Shown here: positions 25,214 through 35,712 of the stretch, one piece after another
Numbering within the stretch: position 1 is the first letter of the stretch
Layout of the letters: every line of letters begins with the position of its first letter
Assembly: GCA_902622655.1 (NCBI GenBank)
Contig: CACNQY010000006.1
Location: 1 to 49,022 of the forward strand
DNA length: 49,022 nucleotides
DNA from: an uncultured Pelagibacteraceae bacterium
GTDB taxonomy: Bacteria > Pseudomonadota > Alphaproteobacteria > Pelagibacterales > Pelagibacteraceae
Reading direction: 5' to 3'
The notes under the pieces: generated by a model
What the model was told of the DNA's origin: nothing
Seen by the model: only the letters and a program-made list of their open reading frames with translations
Databases searched by the model: none
Translations under genes and position numbers: made by a program

Positions 25214-27133
25214 ATGCCTATTATTAAATTGCCAGATGGAAATAGCATTGATTTCCCTAAAAAAGTTACAGGATTAGAAGTAGCTGAAAAAATCAGTAAA
25301 TCTCTTGCAAAACAAGCGCTTGTAATGAGTGTAGATGGCGAGTTAAAAGATTTATATTTTGAAATTAATATTGACTGTTCAGTTAAAATTTTTACTGCAA
25401 AAGATCATGAGGGCTTAGAAGTTATCAGGCATGATACGGCACATATTATGGCGATGGCTGTTCAAGAACTATATCCTGGCACTCAAGTGACCATTGGACC
25501 AGTAATAGAAAATGGTTTTTACTATGACTTTGCTAGAAAAGAGCCTTTTACAAAAGATGATCTTGAAAATATTGAAAAAAGAATGTCAGAAATAATTGAT
25601 AGAGATGTAAAAACAAGAAGAGAAGTTTGGGATAGAGAAAAGGCAATAAAACATTTTATAAAAATTGGAGAAAAATATAAAGCTGAAATAATTGAAAGTA
25701 TTCCAAAATCTGAGGAACTTTCGATATATCATCATGGAGATACTTGGCACGATTTATGCAGGGGGCCGCATTTATTATCCTCTGGTAAAATAGGTAAAGC
25801 CTTCAAATTGATGAAAGTGTCAGGAGCATATTGGAGAGGAGACTCTAATAATGAAATGCTTCAAAGAATTTATGGAACAGGTTGGGCAACTAAGAAAGAA
25901 TTAGATGATTATCTTGAAAGAATTGAAGAGGCTGAAAAAAGAGATCATAGAAAATTAGGTAAGGAAATGGATTTATTTCATTTTAGAGAAGAAAGTCCAG
26001 GTGTAGTTTTTTGGCATGAGAAAGGGTGGGCTTTATTTCAAAAATTAATTAATTACATGAGAATAAGACAAGATGCAGCTGGTTACAAAGAGGTAAATAC
26101 TCCAGAGATATTAGATAGACAATTGTGGGAAAAGTCTGGGCACTGGGAAAAATATGGAGAAAATATGTATACCTCAGAAACTCCAGATGAAAAAGTTTTT
26201 GCAATAAAACCTATGAATTGTCCTGGACATATTCAAGTATTTAACCAAGGCTTAAAAAGCTATCGAGATCTACCTTTGCGTATTACAGAATTTGGAAAAG
26301 TTCATAGGTATGAACCATCAGGAGCGCTACATGGGCTTTTAAGGGTAAGAGCGTTTACCCAAGATGATGCCCATATATTCTGTTCTGAAGATCAAATTAC
26401 TAGTGAATGTTTAGAGGTAACCAATTTAATTTTAGATATTTATAAAGATCTAGGTTTTGAAAATGTAATTCTTAAATATGCAGATAGACCAGAAGTAAGA
26501 GTTGGTGAAGATGAAATTTGGGATAAAGCAGAATCTTCATTGCTTGAAGCAGTAAAAGCTTCGAAGTTAGAATATAGCATTAATAAAGGAGAAGGTGCAT
26601 TTTATGGGCCAAAAATTGAATTTGTATTAAGAGATGCAATCGGTAGAGATTGGCAATGTGGAACTTTACAAGTAGATTTTAATTTACCTGGAAGATTAGA
26701 TGCCTCCTACGTAGATAAAGATGGAACTAAAAAAGTACCTGTTATGTTACATAGGGCTTTATTTGGTTCTTTGGAAAGATTTATTGGAATTCTAATTGAA
26801 AACTATGCAGGCAAATTTCCTTTTTGGATATCTCCTTTGCAGACAATGGTAATACCTATTTCAGAAGAATTTAACGACTATGCAGTTGAAGTATCTAAAA
26901 AAATTAAAAATGAAGGCATTAGTTCTGCGGTTGATCTAAAAAATAATAATTTAAATTATAAAATTAGAGATCATTCCTTAGCGAAAATACCAATTTTATT
27001 AATTTGTGGTAAAAAAGAAGTTGACTCCAATTCAGTAACGATTAGAAGATTAGACTCTAAGAAACAAGAATATATGGATATAGAACAATTTTTAAAAACT
27101 TTCTCTGCTTTAAATAAAGCATCATCAAACTAA
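25214..27133 (+). CDS. thrS: threonine-tRNA ligase
   Basis: A full-length (639-residue) class II threonyl-tRNA synthetase. N-terminal TGS domain about 1-61; editing domain with HDTAHIMAMAV (about 73-83) and RGPHLLSSGKI; catalytic core with zinc ligands Cys in AIKPMNCPGHIQVF (about 335), His in FTQDDAHIFC and His in VPVMLHRALFGSLERF; anticodon-binding domain from about 535. No leader space exists: the upstream glycosyltransferase stop abuts the ATG. infC begins right after its stop, the thrS-infC-rpmI-rplT order known from many bacteria. Confidence 0.97.
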   Translation: MPIIKLPDGNSIDFPKKVTGLEVAEKISKSLAKQALVMSVDGELKDLYFEINIDCSVKIFTAKDHEGLEVIRHDTAHIMAMAVQELYPGTQVTIGPVIENGFYYDFARKEPFTKDDLENIEKRMSEIIDRDVKTRREVWDREKAIKHFIKIGEKYKAEIIESIPKSEELSIYHHGDTWHDLCRGPHLLSSGKIGKAFKLMKVSGAYWRGDSNNEMLQRIYGTGWATKKELDDYLERIEEAEKRDHRKLGKEMDLFHFREESPGVVFWHEKGWALFQKLINYMRIRQDAAGYKEVNTPEILDRQLWEKSGHWEKYGENMYTSETPDEKVFAIKPMNCPGHIQVFNQGLKSYRDLPLRITEFGKVHRYEPSGALHGLLRVRAFTQDDAHIFCSEDQITSECLEVTNLILDIYKDLGFENVILKYADRPEVRVGEDEIWDKAESSLLEAVKASKLEYSINKGEGAFYGPKIEFVLRDAIGRDWQCGTLQVDFNLPGRLDASYVDKDGTKKVPVMLHRALFGSLERFIGILIENYAGKFPFWISPLQTMVIPISEEFNDYAVEVSKKIKNEGISSAVDLKNNNLNYKIRDHSLAKIPILLICGKKEVDSNSVTIRRLDSKKQEYMDIEQFLKTFSALNKASSN

Positions 27134-27679
27134 GTGGCAGATTTCAAGCAAAATTATTTTCACAGAAGAACAAAGGATAGAGGTCCAAGATCTAATAATA
27201 GAATTTCCTCTCCAGATGTTCAAGTCATAACAAGCGATGGAGAAAATCTTGGAGTGATAAATACTAATGAAGCTATTTCAATGGCAAAAAGCCAAGGTTT
27301 AGATTTAATTGAGATTGCTCCAAATGCAAACCCACCTGTTTGTAAAATAATGGATATGGGAAAATATAAATATGATGCCCAGAAAAAAGCAAATCTTGCA
27401 AAGAAAAAACAAAAAATAGTTTTATTAAAAGAAATTAAAATGAGACCTGTTACAGAAACACATGATTATGAATTTAAGGTTAAAAACGCAAAAAAATTTA
27501 TAGCTAAAGGAGATAAGGTTAAATTTACTATTAGATTTAAAGGACGAGAGCTTCAACATTCTCATTTAGGCAATGAACTTATGGGTAAAATTAAAGAAGA
27601 CATGAAGGATATTGGTAAAGTAGAATTACATCCTAAGTTTGATGGGAAGCAAATGATCATGGTAATCCAGCCTTTATAA
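27134..27679 (+). CDS. infC: translation initiation factor IF-3
   Basis: A 181-residue IF-3 that binds the 30S subunit, prevents premature 50S joining and checks the start codon. N-domain about 15-85 (NNRISSPDVQVI, DLIEIAPNANPPVCKIMDMG), Lys-rich linker about 86-100, C-domain to the end (KEIKMRPVTETHDY). The start is GTG at 27134, immediately after the thrS TAA; no ATG fits the N-domain. infC starts with AUU in E. coli, where it underlies autoregulation. GTG here is non-AUG but is not one of the codons IF-3 strongly rejects, so the same control is only a possibility. Confidence 0.96.
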   Translation: MADFKQNYFHRRTKDRGPRSNNRISSPDVQVITSDGENLGVINTNEAISMAKSQGLDLIEIAPNANPPVCKIMDMGKYKYDAQKKANLAKKKQKIVLLKEIKMRPVTETHDYEFKVKNAKKFIAKGDKVKFTIRFKGRELQHSHLGNELMGKIKEDMKDIGKVELHPKFDGKQMIMVIQPL

Positions 27680-27732
27680 GCTTTAATAGAGGTTGTAAAA
27701 TTAAATCTTTCTATGTATAAGACCGCAGAATT

Positions 27733-27939
27733 ATGCCGAAACTAAAAACAAAAAGCTCAGCAAAAAAAAGATTTAAAATATCCGCTAAGGGTAAAGTTAT
27801 CTCTGCTCAAGCAGGTAAGAGACATGGCATGATTAAAAGAACGAATTCACAAATAAGAAAGCTAAGAGGCACTACAACATTATCAAAACAAGATGGAAAA
27901 ATTGTTAAGTCGTACATGCCTTACAGTTTAAGAGGTTAA
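27733..27939 (+). CDS. rpmI: 50S ribosomal protein L35
   Basis: A 68-residue very basic protein starting [20 protein letters not shown], the L35 signature, and ending with [19 protein letters not shown]. It follows infC by 53 bases and precedes rplT by 2 bases. The 53-base infC-rpmI gap is where E. coli places an L20-responsive control element nearby; I cannot identify an equivalent structure here. Confidence 0.97.
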   Translation: MPKLKTKSSAKKRFKISAKGKVISAQAGKRHGMIKRTNSQIRKLRGTTTLSKQDGKIVKSYMPYSLRG

Positions 27940-27941
27940 CA

Positions 27942-28298
27942 ATGGCAAGAGTTAAAAGAGGTGTAACTAGTAAAGCTAAACATAAAAAAGTTTTAAAAGC
28001 TGTAAAAGGTCAATGGGGCAGAAGAAAAAATACAATTAGAGTTGCAAAGCAGGCAATGGAAAAATCTATGCAGTATGCCTATAGAGACAGAAGAAACAAA
28101 AAAAGAGATTTTAAATCATTGTGGATACAGAGAATCAATGCTGGAGTTAGAGCAGAAGGTTTAACTTATTCAAAATTTATCAATGGATTGAGTAAGTGTG
28201 GTGTTGTAATAGATAGAAAAATTCTTGCTGAAATTGCTTATGATAGCCCAGAAGCGTTCAAAACAATTGTTCAAAAAGCTCAATCAGCTTTAAATTAA
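27942..28298 (+). CDS. rplT: 50S ribosomal protein L20
   Basis: A 118-residue L20, required early in 50S assembly. Starts [19 protein letters not shown], with the conserved [20 protein letters not shown] and [22 protein letters not shown] stretches: a long basic N-terminal helix followed by a globular domain. It closes the infC-rpmI-rplT group, with pheS 43 bases downstream. Confidence 0.98.
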   Translation: MARVKRGVTSKAKHKKVLKAVKGQWGRRKNTIRVAKQAMEKSMQYAYRDRRNKKRDFKSLWIQRINAGVRAEGLTYSKFINGLSKCGVVIDRKILAEIAYDSPEAFKTIVQKAQSALN

Positions 28299-28314
28299 TC
28301 TTCACTATTGTTTT

Positions 28315-28333
28315 TATTTCTTAAGGAAATAAT
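28315..28333 (+). promoter_or_regulatory. small hairpin before pheS covering an AAGGA site
   Basis: TTATTTC (28315-28321) and GAAATAA (28327-28333) pair around a 5-base loop, and the AAGGA that could serve as the pheS ribosome site (28324-28328) lies in the loop and right arm. pheST is controlled by attenuation in E. coli; no Phe-rich leader or terminator is visible here. A stem this A/T-rich may arise by chance. Confidence 0.2.
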
Positions 28334-28341
28334 CTACTAAT

Positions 28342-29409
28342 ATGTCAGAGATAAAAAATATTAGAGATCAGTTTATATCAAAGCTTGAAAATGATTTAAG
28401 CATTGATCAAATAAATGAAATCAAAACTGAGCTCTTTGGTAAAAATGGTTTAATCTCATCAAAATTTAAAACTATAGGATCAATACCAGAGACTGATAGA
28501 AAAAAATTTGCATCAGATTTAAATCAAGCTAAGGATGAACTTCAGAATTTAATAACTTCTAAAATTAGTGAGATAGAAGGAAAAAAAATAAATGAAAAAT
28601 TAGAAAAGGAAAAAGTTGATATAACTTTACCCGAAAGACCATTCGTTAGAGGAAAAGTTCATCCAGTATCACAAACTATTGATGAAATTTCATCTATTTT
28701 CTCTGAAATAGGATTTAGTGTTGAGGAAGGCCCTGATGTTGAAAATGAATATAATAACTTCACTGCTTTAAACACACCTGATAATCATCCAGCAAGAGAT
28801 ATGCATGATACATTTTACTTGGATGAAAATAAAGAGGTTTTATTAAGAACTCATACTTCGCCAGTTCAAATCAGAACTATGCTAAAAGATAAACCACCAT
28901 TTAAAATAATAGCTCCTGGCAGAACTTATAGATCTGATAGTGATCAAACACATGCACCAATGTTTCATCAAGTAGAAGGTTTGCACATTGATACAAATAT
29001 TAATATGGGGCATTTAAAAGGATGTTTAAATTATTTTATTAAAGAATTTTTTGAAGTTAAAAAAATCAAAATGAGATTTAGGCCTAGTCATTTCCCATTC
29101 ACAGAACCATCTGCAGAAGTTGATATTGGTTATGAAATAAAAGATGGCAAAATAATTATTGGAGAAGGAGATAAGTGGCTTGAAATTTTAGGTTGTGGTA
29201 TGGTGCATCCTAACGTCTTAAAAAATGTAAAAGTAGATCCGTCTAAATATCAAGGATATGCTTTTGGTATAGGTATAGACCGATTAGCAATGCTTAAATA
29301 CGGCATTAACGATTTAAGAGCATTTTTTGATTGTGACTACAGATGGTTAAATCATTTTGGTTTTGATCCACTTGATGTTCCTTCAAATTACAGAGGCTTA
29401 AGCAGATGA
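28342..29409 (+). CDS. pheS: phenylalanine-tRNA ligase alpha subunit
   Basis: A 355-residue catalytic alpha subunit of the (alpha beta)2 enzyme. The N-terminal coiled coil about 1-95 contacts tRNA; the class II core contains [41 protein letters not shown] (near 245) and motif 3 [16 protein letters not shown] [11 protein letters not shown] (near 312). The stop overlaps the pheT start as ATGA (29406-29409), fitting one-to-one coupled synthesis. Confidence 0.97.
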   Translation: MSEIKNIRDQFISKLENDLSIDQINEIKTELFGKNGLISSKFKTIGSIPETDRKKFASDLNQAKDELQNLITSKISEIEGKKINEKLEKEKVDITLPERPFVRGKVHPVSQTIDEISSIFSEIGFSVEEGPDVENEYNNFTALNTPDNHPARDMHDTFYLDENKEVLLRTHTSPVQIRTMLKDKPPFKIIAPGRTYRSDSDQTHAPMFHQVEGLHIDTNINMGHLKGCLNYFIKEFFEVKKIKMRFRPSHFPFTEPSAEVDIGYEIKDGKIIIGEGDKWLEILGCGMVHPNVLKNVKVDPSKYQGYAFGIGIDRLAMLKYGINDLRAFFDCDYRWLNHFGFDPLDVPSNYRGLSR

Positions 29410-31814
29410 AGATTACATATGATTGGCTAAAAGATCATTTAAAAGTTAGTGCTAAAGAAGACAAGCTTATTGAGAAACTAACAGACATAGGTCTTGAAGT
29501 TGAAAGTATAGAAAATTTATCTGAAGGGTTAGATTTATTTAAGGTAGCAAAAATTTTAAAAACAGAAAAACATCCTAACGCAGACAGACTTAAAGTTTGT
29601 GATGTTGACGTTGGTAATAAAGAAATTAAAAAAGTTGTTTGTGGGGCTGCAAATGCAAGAGAGGGCCTTCTTACTGTGTATGCTCCACCAGGCGCAATAA
29701 TCCCAAAAAGCAAAACCAAACTTGTTGTTGCTAAAATTAGAGATGTTACATCTTATGGAATGCTCTGCTCTGAATCTGAATTGAATTTATCAGATAAAAG
29801 TGATGGGATTACTGAGTTATCTTCATCCAAATATGCAAAAAACATTGGAAAAAATTATTTTTCTAAATCAAGTTCTAATCTTATCGATTTATCAATTACA
29901 CCAAATAGACCAGACTGTCTTGGTGCTCGGGGGATAGCGAGAGATTTATCAGCAGCAGGTTTTGGAAAATTAAAACCACAAAAAGATAAAATAATTAAAT
30001 CTAATAAAAAACAGAGCTTAAAAGTAAAAATAACAAAAGAAAAAAATCAAGGCTGTTTATCATTTGGTAGCTGTTTGATAACTAACGTCAAAAATATAGA
30101 AAGTCCTCAATGGTTGAAAGATAAATTAATTTCTATAGGTCAAAAACCAATATCTGCAATTGTAGACATTACAAATTATGTCATGATTGATATTAATCGT
30201 CCTTTGCACGCATACGATGCTGACAAAATTAATAAGGGAATAGTTGTTAGAAATTCAAAATTAGGAGAGGAATTTACAGCTCTAGATAATAAAAATTATA
30301 AATTAGATGATGGAATGTGTGTAATAAGTGATAACAAAGGTGTCTTAGGCCTAGGAGGAATTATTGGAGGAATAAGATCTGGTACAGAGTTAGATACAAA
30401 AAATGTTTTATTAGAGTCGGCTTATTTTGATCCAAGATCAATTAGAATAACTGCTAAAAAATTAAATATCGATACAGATGCTAAATTTAGATTTGAAAGA
30501 GGTATTGATCGGTTATCTATTGAAGATGGGTTAAATAAAGCAGCTTTTTTAATTAAAGAAATTTGTGGCGGCGAAATCAGTAAAATAGATATTCAAAAAA
30601 TTGAGTCTTATAAAAACAAAGTAATAAAATTTGAACCAAAAACATTTGAAAGAATTACTGGTTTTAAAATTTCAACCAAAGAAATGGTAATTATTTTAGA
30701 AAAACTTGGTTTTAAATTAAAAAAAGAAAAAAAATTATTAAAATTAACAGTTCCATCTTGGAGACCAGATATTGTTCAAGAAATTGATATAGTTGAGGAA
30801 CTTGTAAGAATTAGTGGCTATGAAAAAATAAAAATAGAAAATCCTATTAAAGAAAGATTAAAAAATACTTTAAATCCAACCCAAAAGTTATTTCATTTTC
30901 TTCAAAGAGCAGTAGCATCTAAAGGATATATGGAAGCGATTACTTGGTCTTTTACAGATTCTAAATATAATGATCACTTTAAAGAAGCCAGCAAAGAAAT
31001 AAAAATTGTAAATCCAATTAGCTCTGAATTAGGAGTACTAAGAAATTCTATTTTTTCAAATTTAGTAATGTACCTGAGCAAAAACTTAGATAGAGGAATT
31101 AAAGATTTATCAATATTTGAAATAGGGCCAATATTTTATGGTTCACAACCTGGAGAACAGAATACAATTGTTTGTGGTTTGTCAGCTGGAAAAAAATCAA
31201 GACTTTCATGGATTGAAAAAGAGAGAAATATAGATGTTTTTGATATTAAAAGAGATGTTATACAAACTTTAGTAGAAGCTGGTTACGACTCAGAAAAATT
31301 CTATATTGATGATCCAAGCCCTAATTATTATCATCCAGGAAAATCAGGCAGAATATTTTTAAATAAGGGAATAGATAAGGTCGCTGCTTATTTTGGTGAA
31401 ATTCATCCAAACATTATTAAAACGCTAGATATTAAAACAGAGTCTTTAGTAGGATTCGAAATATTTTTAGATAATTTAAAACTGCCAAAAAAACCTTTAA
31501 AAGATCAAAAAACAAAATATTCAGTATCTGACTTTCAAAAATCCGAAAGAGATTTTGCATTTATTGTTGATAAAAAAATAAGTGTGCAAGATTTAGTAAG
31601 TGTAATATCAAATATTGATAAAAATTTAATTTCAAATATTAAAGTATTTGACGTTTACGAGGGAGATAATATTCCTCAAAATCAAAAATCGGTTGCTATA
31701 AGCGTTACTATTCAATCATTGGAAAAAACATTAACGGATAATGATTTAGAAAAAACTAATAATTTAATAATAGAAACAGTTGAAAATAAAACTGGTGCTA
31801 AAATTCGTTCATAA
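29406..31814 (+). CDS. pheT: phenylalanine-tRNA ligase beta subunit
   Basis: An 802-residue beta subunit. An EMAP-like tRNA-binding domain is at about 40-150 ([19 protein letters not shown]), B3/B4 editing domain at about 205-375 with [16 protein letters not shown]5 domain at about 400-475 ([19 protein letters not shown]), the degenerate class II core follows, and the C-terminal anticodon-recognising FDX-ACB domain is at about 712-801 ([14 protein letters not shown]). Full length. lepA follows after 8 bases. Confidence 0.97.
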   Translation: MKITYDWLKDHLKVSAKEDKLIEKLTDIGLEVESIENLSEGLDLFKVAKILKTEKHPNADRLKVCDVDVGNKEIKKVVCGAANAREGLLTVYAPPGAIIPKSKTKLVVAKIRDVTSYGMLCSESELNLSDKSDGITELSSSKYAKNIGKNYFSKSSSNLIDLSITPNRPDCLGARGIARDLSAAGFGKLKPQKDKIIKSNKKQSLKVKITKEKNQGCLSFGSCLITNVKNIESPQWLKDKLISIGQKPISAIVDITNYVMIDINRPLHAYDADKINKGIVVRNSKLGEEFTALDNKNYKLDDGMCVISDNKGVLGLGGIIGGIRSGTELDTKNVLLESAYFDPRSIRITAKKLNIDTDAKFRFERGIDRLSIEDGLNKAAFLIKEICGGEISKIDIQKIESYKNKVIKFEPKTFERITGFKISTKEMVIILEKLGFKLKKEKKLLKLTVPSWRPDIVQEIDIVEELVRISGYEKIKIENPIKERLKNTLNPTQKLFHFLQRAVASKGYMEAITWSFTDSKYNDHFKEASKEIKIVNPISSELGVLRNSIFSNLVMYLSKNLDRGIKDLSIFEIGPIFYGSQPGEQNTIVCGLSAGKKSRLSWIEKERNIDVFDIKRDVIQTLVEAGYDSEKFYIDDPSPNYYHPGKSGRIFLNKGIDKVAAYFGEIHPNIIKTLDIKTESLVGFEIFLDNLKLPKKPLKDQKTKYSVSDFQKSERDFAFIVDKKISVQDLVSVISNIDKNLISNIKVFDVYEGDNIPQNQKSVAISVTIQSLEKTLTDNDLEKTNNLIIETVENKTGAKIRS

Positions 31815-31822
31815 AATAATTA

Positions 31823-33631
31823 ATGAGTTCGATTGATAATATAAGAAATTTTGCAATAATTGCGCATATTGATCATGGAAAATCTACCATAGCAGATAGA
31901 ATTATTCATAGTTGTGGTGGATTAACTGAAAGAGAAATGAAAGCTCAAGTTTTAGACTCTATGGATATAGAGCGTGAAAGAGGAATCACAATTAAAGCTC
32001 AAACTGTAAAATTAAATTATAAAGCTAAAAATGGAAAAGACTATATTTTAAATATTATCGATACTCCTGGTCATGTTGATTTTAGTTATGAGGTAAGTAG
32101 ATCTTTGTATGCATGCGAAGGTTCAATTTTAATTGTAGATAGCACTCAAGGAGTAGAAGCTCAAACTTTAGCAAATGTTTACCAAGCTTTAGACACTAAT
32201 CATGAAATAGTACCTGTTTTGAATAAGGTTGACTTACCTGCATCAGATTTAAATAGAACCAAAAAACAAATTGAGGAAGTGATAGGAATTGATACTGAAA
32301 ATGCAATTCCATGTTCAGGTAAAACTGGGGAAGGAATAGAGGATATTTTAGAACAAATAATTACAAAATTACCAGCTCCAAAAGGAGAAAGTTCAGCAGA
32401 CTTAAAATGTTTATTAGTTGATAGTTGGTATGATACATATCTAGGTGTAGTCATTTTAGTAAGAGTGATAGATGGTAAACTTTCAAAGCATACGAAAATT
32501 AAAATGATGTCTACTAATCAAGAATATATTGTTGAAAAAGTTGGAGTTTTCACTCCAAAACCAGTAGACATAAATGAATTAAAAACTGGTGAAATTGGAT
32601 TTATTACAACAGGAATTAAGGTTTTATCCGAAACAAAAGTTGGAGATACAATTTGTGATGCTTCAAGACCGTTAAATGAAGCACTGCCAGGATTTAAACC
32701 AAGTAAACCTGTAGTTTTTTGCGGGTTATTTCCAGTAGACAGTTCTGAGTTTCAAAAACTTAAGGATGGTTTAGCTAAATTACAATTAAATGATGCAAGT
32801 TTTTCCTTTGAACCTGAATCATCTTCTGCTTTAGGACTAGGTTTTAGATGTGGATTTTTAGGTTTGCTTCATTTGGAAATTGTAACAGAAAGATTAGAAA
32901 GAGAATTTGATGTTAATTTATTAACAACTACGCCTGGTGTTGTTTATAAAGTTTATCTTAATAACGGAAATATTATTGACCTTCAAAATCCCTCGAGTTT
33001 ACCTGATCCAACTTTAATAAAATATATTGAAGAGCCATGGATAAAAGCAACAATCATTACTCCTGACCAATATTTAGGTTCAATTATAAAAATGTGTCAG
33101 GATAAAAGAGGAATTCAAACTAATTTAAGTTATTCAGGAAATAGAGCTGTAATAAACTATGAGTTACCATTAAATGAAGTTGTTTTTGATTTTAATGATA
33201 GACTAAAATCTATGACTAGTGGGTATGCTAGTTTTGATTATGAAATTATTGAACATAGAGAGGGAGATTTAGTTAAGCTTGGAATTTTAGTAAATAGTGA
33301 ACCCGTTGATGCTTTAGCAATGATGATACATAAAGATTTTGCACAAAAAACTGGAAGAGAGGTATGTGAGAAATTAAAAAACCTAATACCTCGGCACAAT
33401 TTTATGATTCCAGTTCAAGCCGCTATCGGAGGCAAAATTATTGCCAGGGAAACAATTAAAGGCTTTAAAAAAGATGTTTTGACTAAAATTCATGGTGGTG
33501 GCGCAACTGATAGAAAAAGAAAACTTTTAGAAAAGCAGAAAAAAGGTAAAGCCAGGTCAAAACAATTTGGAAGAGTTGAAATACCTCAAGAGGCATTTAT
33601 TGGAGTTTTAAAAATCAGCAAAGAAAAATGA
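31823..33631 (+). CDS. lepA: elongation factor 4 (LepA)
   Basis: A 602-residue translational GTPase related to EF-G that acts on stalled or back-translocatable ribosomes and in 30S biogenesis. G1 AHIDHGKST (14-22), G3 DTPGHVDF near 75, G4 NKVD near 130; domains II, III and V follow, and the LepA-specific C-terminal domain has [16 protein letters not shown] and ends [18 protein letters not shown]. It is the last core gene before the surface-sugar island. Confidence 0.97.
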   Translation: MSSIDNIRNFAIIAHIDHGKSTIADRIIHSCGGLTEREMKAQVLDSMDIERERGITIKAQTVKLNYKAKNGKDYILNIIDTPGHVDFSYEVSRSLYACEGSILIVDSTQGVEAQTLANVYQALDTNHEIVPVLNKVDLPASDLNRTKKQIEEVIGIDTENAIPCSGKTGEGIEDILEQIITKLPAPKGESSADLKCLLVDSWYDTYLGVVILVRVIDGKLSKHTKIKMMSTNQEYIVEKVGVFTPKPVDINELKTGEIGFITTGIKVLSETKVGDTICDASRPLNEALPGFKPSKPVVFCGLFPVDSSEFQKLKDGLAKLQLNDASFSFEPESSSALGLGFRCGFLGLLHLEIVTERLEREFDVNLLTTTPGVVYKVYLNNGNIIDLQNPSSLPDPTLIKYIEEPWIKATIITPDQYLGSIIKMCQDKRGIQTNLSYSGNRAVINYELPLNEVVFDFNDRLKSMTSGYASFDYEIIEHREGDLVKLGILVNSEPVDALAMMIHKDFAQKTGREVCEKLKNLIPRHNFMIPVQAAIGGKIIARETIKGFKKDVLTKIHGGGATDRKRKLLEKQKKGKARSKQFGRVEIPQEAFIGVLKISKEK

Positions 33632-33664
33632 AACTAACTTATATTGTCAAATATTAAATTAAAA

Positions 33665-34372
33665 ATGTCAAAAATAAATTTTTTTAAAAAAAATAGATTT
33701 TTGTATTGGATTTATAAGATGCAAAAGATTTATAAAAATAAAAAACCAGGTTCTCATTATGCTGAATTTGCAGAAGATGTTATGGTAAATAGAATATTTC
33801 AAAACTTTAAATCAGGTTTTTATGTGGATGTTGGTGCTTACCATCCATACAAAGGATCATTAACTTTTGGTTTATATAATAAAGGATGGAAGGGTTTAAA
33901 TTTAGATATAAGCGAAACATCTATTGATTTATTTAATTTAGCAAGGCCAAAAGACATTAATATTAATTGTGCTATAAGTGACTTCAGTGGTGATACTTAT
34001 TATTATGAAAATTCAGCAATTAATCAGCAAAATTCTTTAATAAATAGCGATAAAAATCAAAAGAAAATTAAGATTCAAAGTTACAAGTTAAGTGAAATCA
34101 TAAATTTTAATAAAATTAATAAAGTCGACTTTGTAAACATTGATACAGAGGGAAATGAATTGCAGGTATTAAAAGGTATAGATTTTGATAAAATCAATCC
34201 TGTCCTTTTTACTATAGAGGATAACTCATTTGAAATAAATGATGTAAATAAAAAAGAAAAAATAAAGTTCTTAGAAGAAAAAAATTACAAACTAATAAAT
34301 ATTATAGGTGTAACTATGTTTTTTGTTAAAAATGAATATGTTTCAGAAGTATATGAGTACATAAAAATTTAA
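33665..34372 (+). CDS. FkbM-family SAM-dependent methyltransferase
   Basis: A 235-residue class I methyltransferase of the FkbM group, which O-methylates sugars and related hydroxyls. The SAM-binding loop is FYVDVGAYHP (52-61), the acidic strand GLNLDIS follows, and VDFVNIDTEGNELQVLKGID is the FkbM signature in the second half. I start at the ATG at 33665; a TTG at 33644 would add 7 residues and neither has a Shine-Dalgarno. First gene of the island after lepA (33-base gap). Likely methylates a residue of the surface glycan built by the neighbouring transferases; target inferred from context. Confidence 0.85.
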   Translation: MSKINFFKKNRFLYWIYKMQKIYKNKKPGSHYAEFAEDVMVNRIFQNFKSGFYVDVGAYHPYKGSLTFGLYNKGWKGLNLDISETSIDLFNLARPKDININCAISDFSGDTYYYENSAINQQNSLINSDKNQKKIKIQSYKLSEIINFNKINKVDFVNIDTEGNELQVLKGIDFDKINPVLFTIEDNSFEINDVNKKEKIKFLEEKNYKLINIIGVTMFFVKNEYVSEVYEYIKI

Positions 34373-34379
34373 AATTATT

Positions 34380-35174
34380 ATGATTTACGATTGTTTTATG
34401 TATTTTGATGAAGATATGCTTTTAGATTTAAGATTAAATATAATGAATAAATTTGTTGATTTTTTTGTTATAGTTGAAAGTAAGTATACTCATCAAGGAA
34501 AAATAAAAGAAAAAAAGTTAAATCTTTCTGATTTTAAAAAATATAAAGATAAAATTATCCATGTATACAATGAGAATAGAATTGAAACAGATAACTCATG
34601 GGATCAAGAAAATTTTCAAAGAAATTTAATAACTGAAGGCATTAATAATGCACACCCAGATGATTATATTTTAATTTCAGATCTTGACGAAATACCTAAT
34701 CCTAAAAAATTGCAATATATATATAAACATAGGTACTCTGCATTTAATCAAAGTGTTTTTTATTATAAATTTAATTTAAAAAGTATTTCTGAAGTTAATT
34801 GGTACGGAACAAGATGCTGTCAAAAAAAATATTTGAACTCTCCTCAAAAATTAAGAAATGAAAAAATTAAAAAATATCCGTTATGGAGAATTGATAAATT
34901 ATATAAGAAAAAATTTAATGTCATTGTAGATGGGGGATGGCATTTTACATATATAAAAACATTGAGCGGTATTAAAAAAAAAATTAAATCTTTCGCTCAT
35001 AAAGAATTTAATAAAGAAAAATATTTAGATGATTTATATTTAAAGAAAAAAATTGATAATGGCGAAGACTTATTTGAAAGAGGTTTTAAATATAAAAAAA
35101 TAGAAGTAAATCAAGAAAATTTACCCTCCTATCTTGTGGATAATAAGAATAAATACTCAAATTGGCTATTATAA
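34380..35174 (+). CDS. GT17-like glycosyltransferase
   Basis: A 264-residue protein resembling family GT17, whose animal member MGAT3 adds bisecting GlcNAc. Match points: MIYDCFMYFDEDMLLDLRL at the N-terminus, FVIVESKYTHQG (29-40), and the DxD in ISDLDEIPNP (Asp101, Asp103), followed by WHFTYIK late in the protein. Bacterial GT17 proteins occur in surface polysaccharide loci; donor and acceptor here are unknown. It follows the FkbM gene by 7 bases and converges on rfbC with 4 bases between stops. Confidence 0.82.
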   Translation: MIYDCFMYFDEDMLLDLRLNIMNKFVDFFVIVESKYTHQGKIKEKKLNLSDFKKYKDKIIHVYNENRIETDNSWDQENFQRNLITEGINNAHPDDYILISDLDEIPNPKKLQYIYKHRYSAFNQSVFYYKFNLKSISEVNWYGTRCCQKKYLNSPQKLRNEKIKKYPLWRIDKLYKKKFNVIVDGGWHFTYIKTLSGIKKKIKSFAHKEFNKEKYLDDLYLKKKIDNGEDLFERGFKYKKIEVNQENLPSYLVDNKNKYSNWLL

Positions 35175-35178
35175 AAGA

Positions 35179-35712
35179 TTAAAAATTATTAATTTTTTTA
35201 TATTCGTTAAATGTCATATTTTTCTTGTCTTTATTTGAAATAATATTTTTGCTTTTATTAGGCCAATTTATTTTTAGCGTACTATCATTCCACAATATTC
35301 CCCTTTCTAAATCAGGATATCTTGCGTTGTTACATGCATATAACATAATACTATTTTTCTTAAGTGCTTTGAAACCATGAGCAAATCCTTCAGGAATATA
35401 TATAGAGGTATTTTTTTTTGAGTCTAAAATTATTTCAAATTTTTCCCCAAAAGTTTTTGATTTCTTTCTTAAATCAATCACTACATCAAAAATTTTTCCA
35501 TGAACAACGGATATAAATTTTGCCTGTGGTTTTTTAACTTGAAAATGAAGACCACGAATGACATTTTTTTTGGATAAAGATACGAATTCAAAAACAAACT
35601 TTGTCTTTATTTTATTTCGATTAAAAAGTTCTTTAAGATTACCTCTATTATCATTATAAGTATTATCTTCAAAATATATTAAATTTTTAATTTTTGTTTT
35701 AATTAGTTTCAC
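35179..35712 (-). CDS. rfbC: RmlC-like dTDP-4-keto-6-deoxyhexose epimerase
   Basis: A 177-residue cupin of the RmlC family. His56 in RGLHFQ is the catalytic base; IFDVVIDLRKKSKTFG (75-90), IPEGFAHGF (106-114) and Tyr125 in MLYACNNARYPDLERG complete the site, with GILWNDSTLKINWP as the usual end. In the rhamnose pathway the enzyme epimerises C3 and C5 of dTDP-4-keto-6-deoxyglucose. Here the preceding gene is a C3-dehydratase candidate, so a C5-only epimerisation, as in the ascarylose pathway, is possible. Its start overlaps the upstream gene's stop by 4 bases. Last of five minus-strand genes. Confidence 0.92.
   Translation of the reverse strand: MKLIKTKIKNLIYFEDNTYNDNRGNLKELFNRNKIKTKFVFEFVSLSKKNVIRGLHFQVKKPQAKFISVVHGKIFDVVIDLRKKSKTFGEKFEIILDSKKNTSIYIPEGFAHGFKALKKNSIMLYACNNARYPDLERGILWNDSTLKINWPNKSKNIISNKDKKNMTFNEYKKINNF

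Noticed and set aside
27680..27732. L20-type autoregulatory element between infC and rpmI
   Set aside because: The gap is in the expected place but I could not find a convincing pseudoknot or a helix mimicking the rRNA site.
35181..35197. A/T-only stem AAAAATT-ATT-AATTTTT between GT17 and rfbC as a bidirectional terminator
   Set aside because: Seven A-T pairs with a three-base loop are weak and such palindromes are common in this region.
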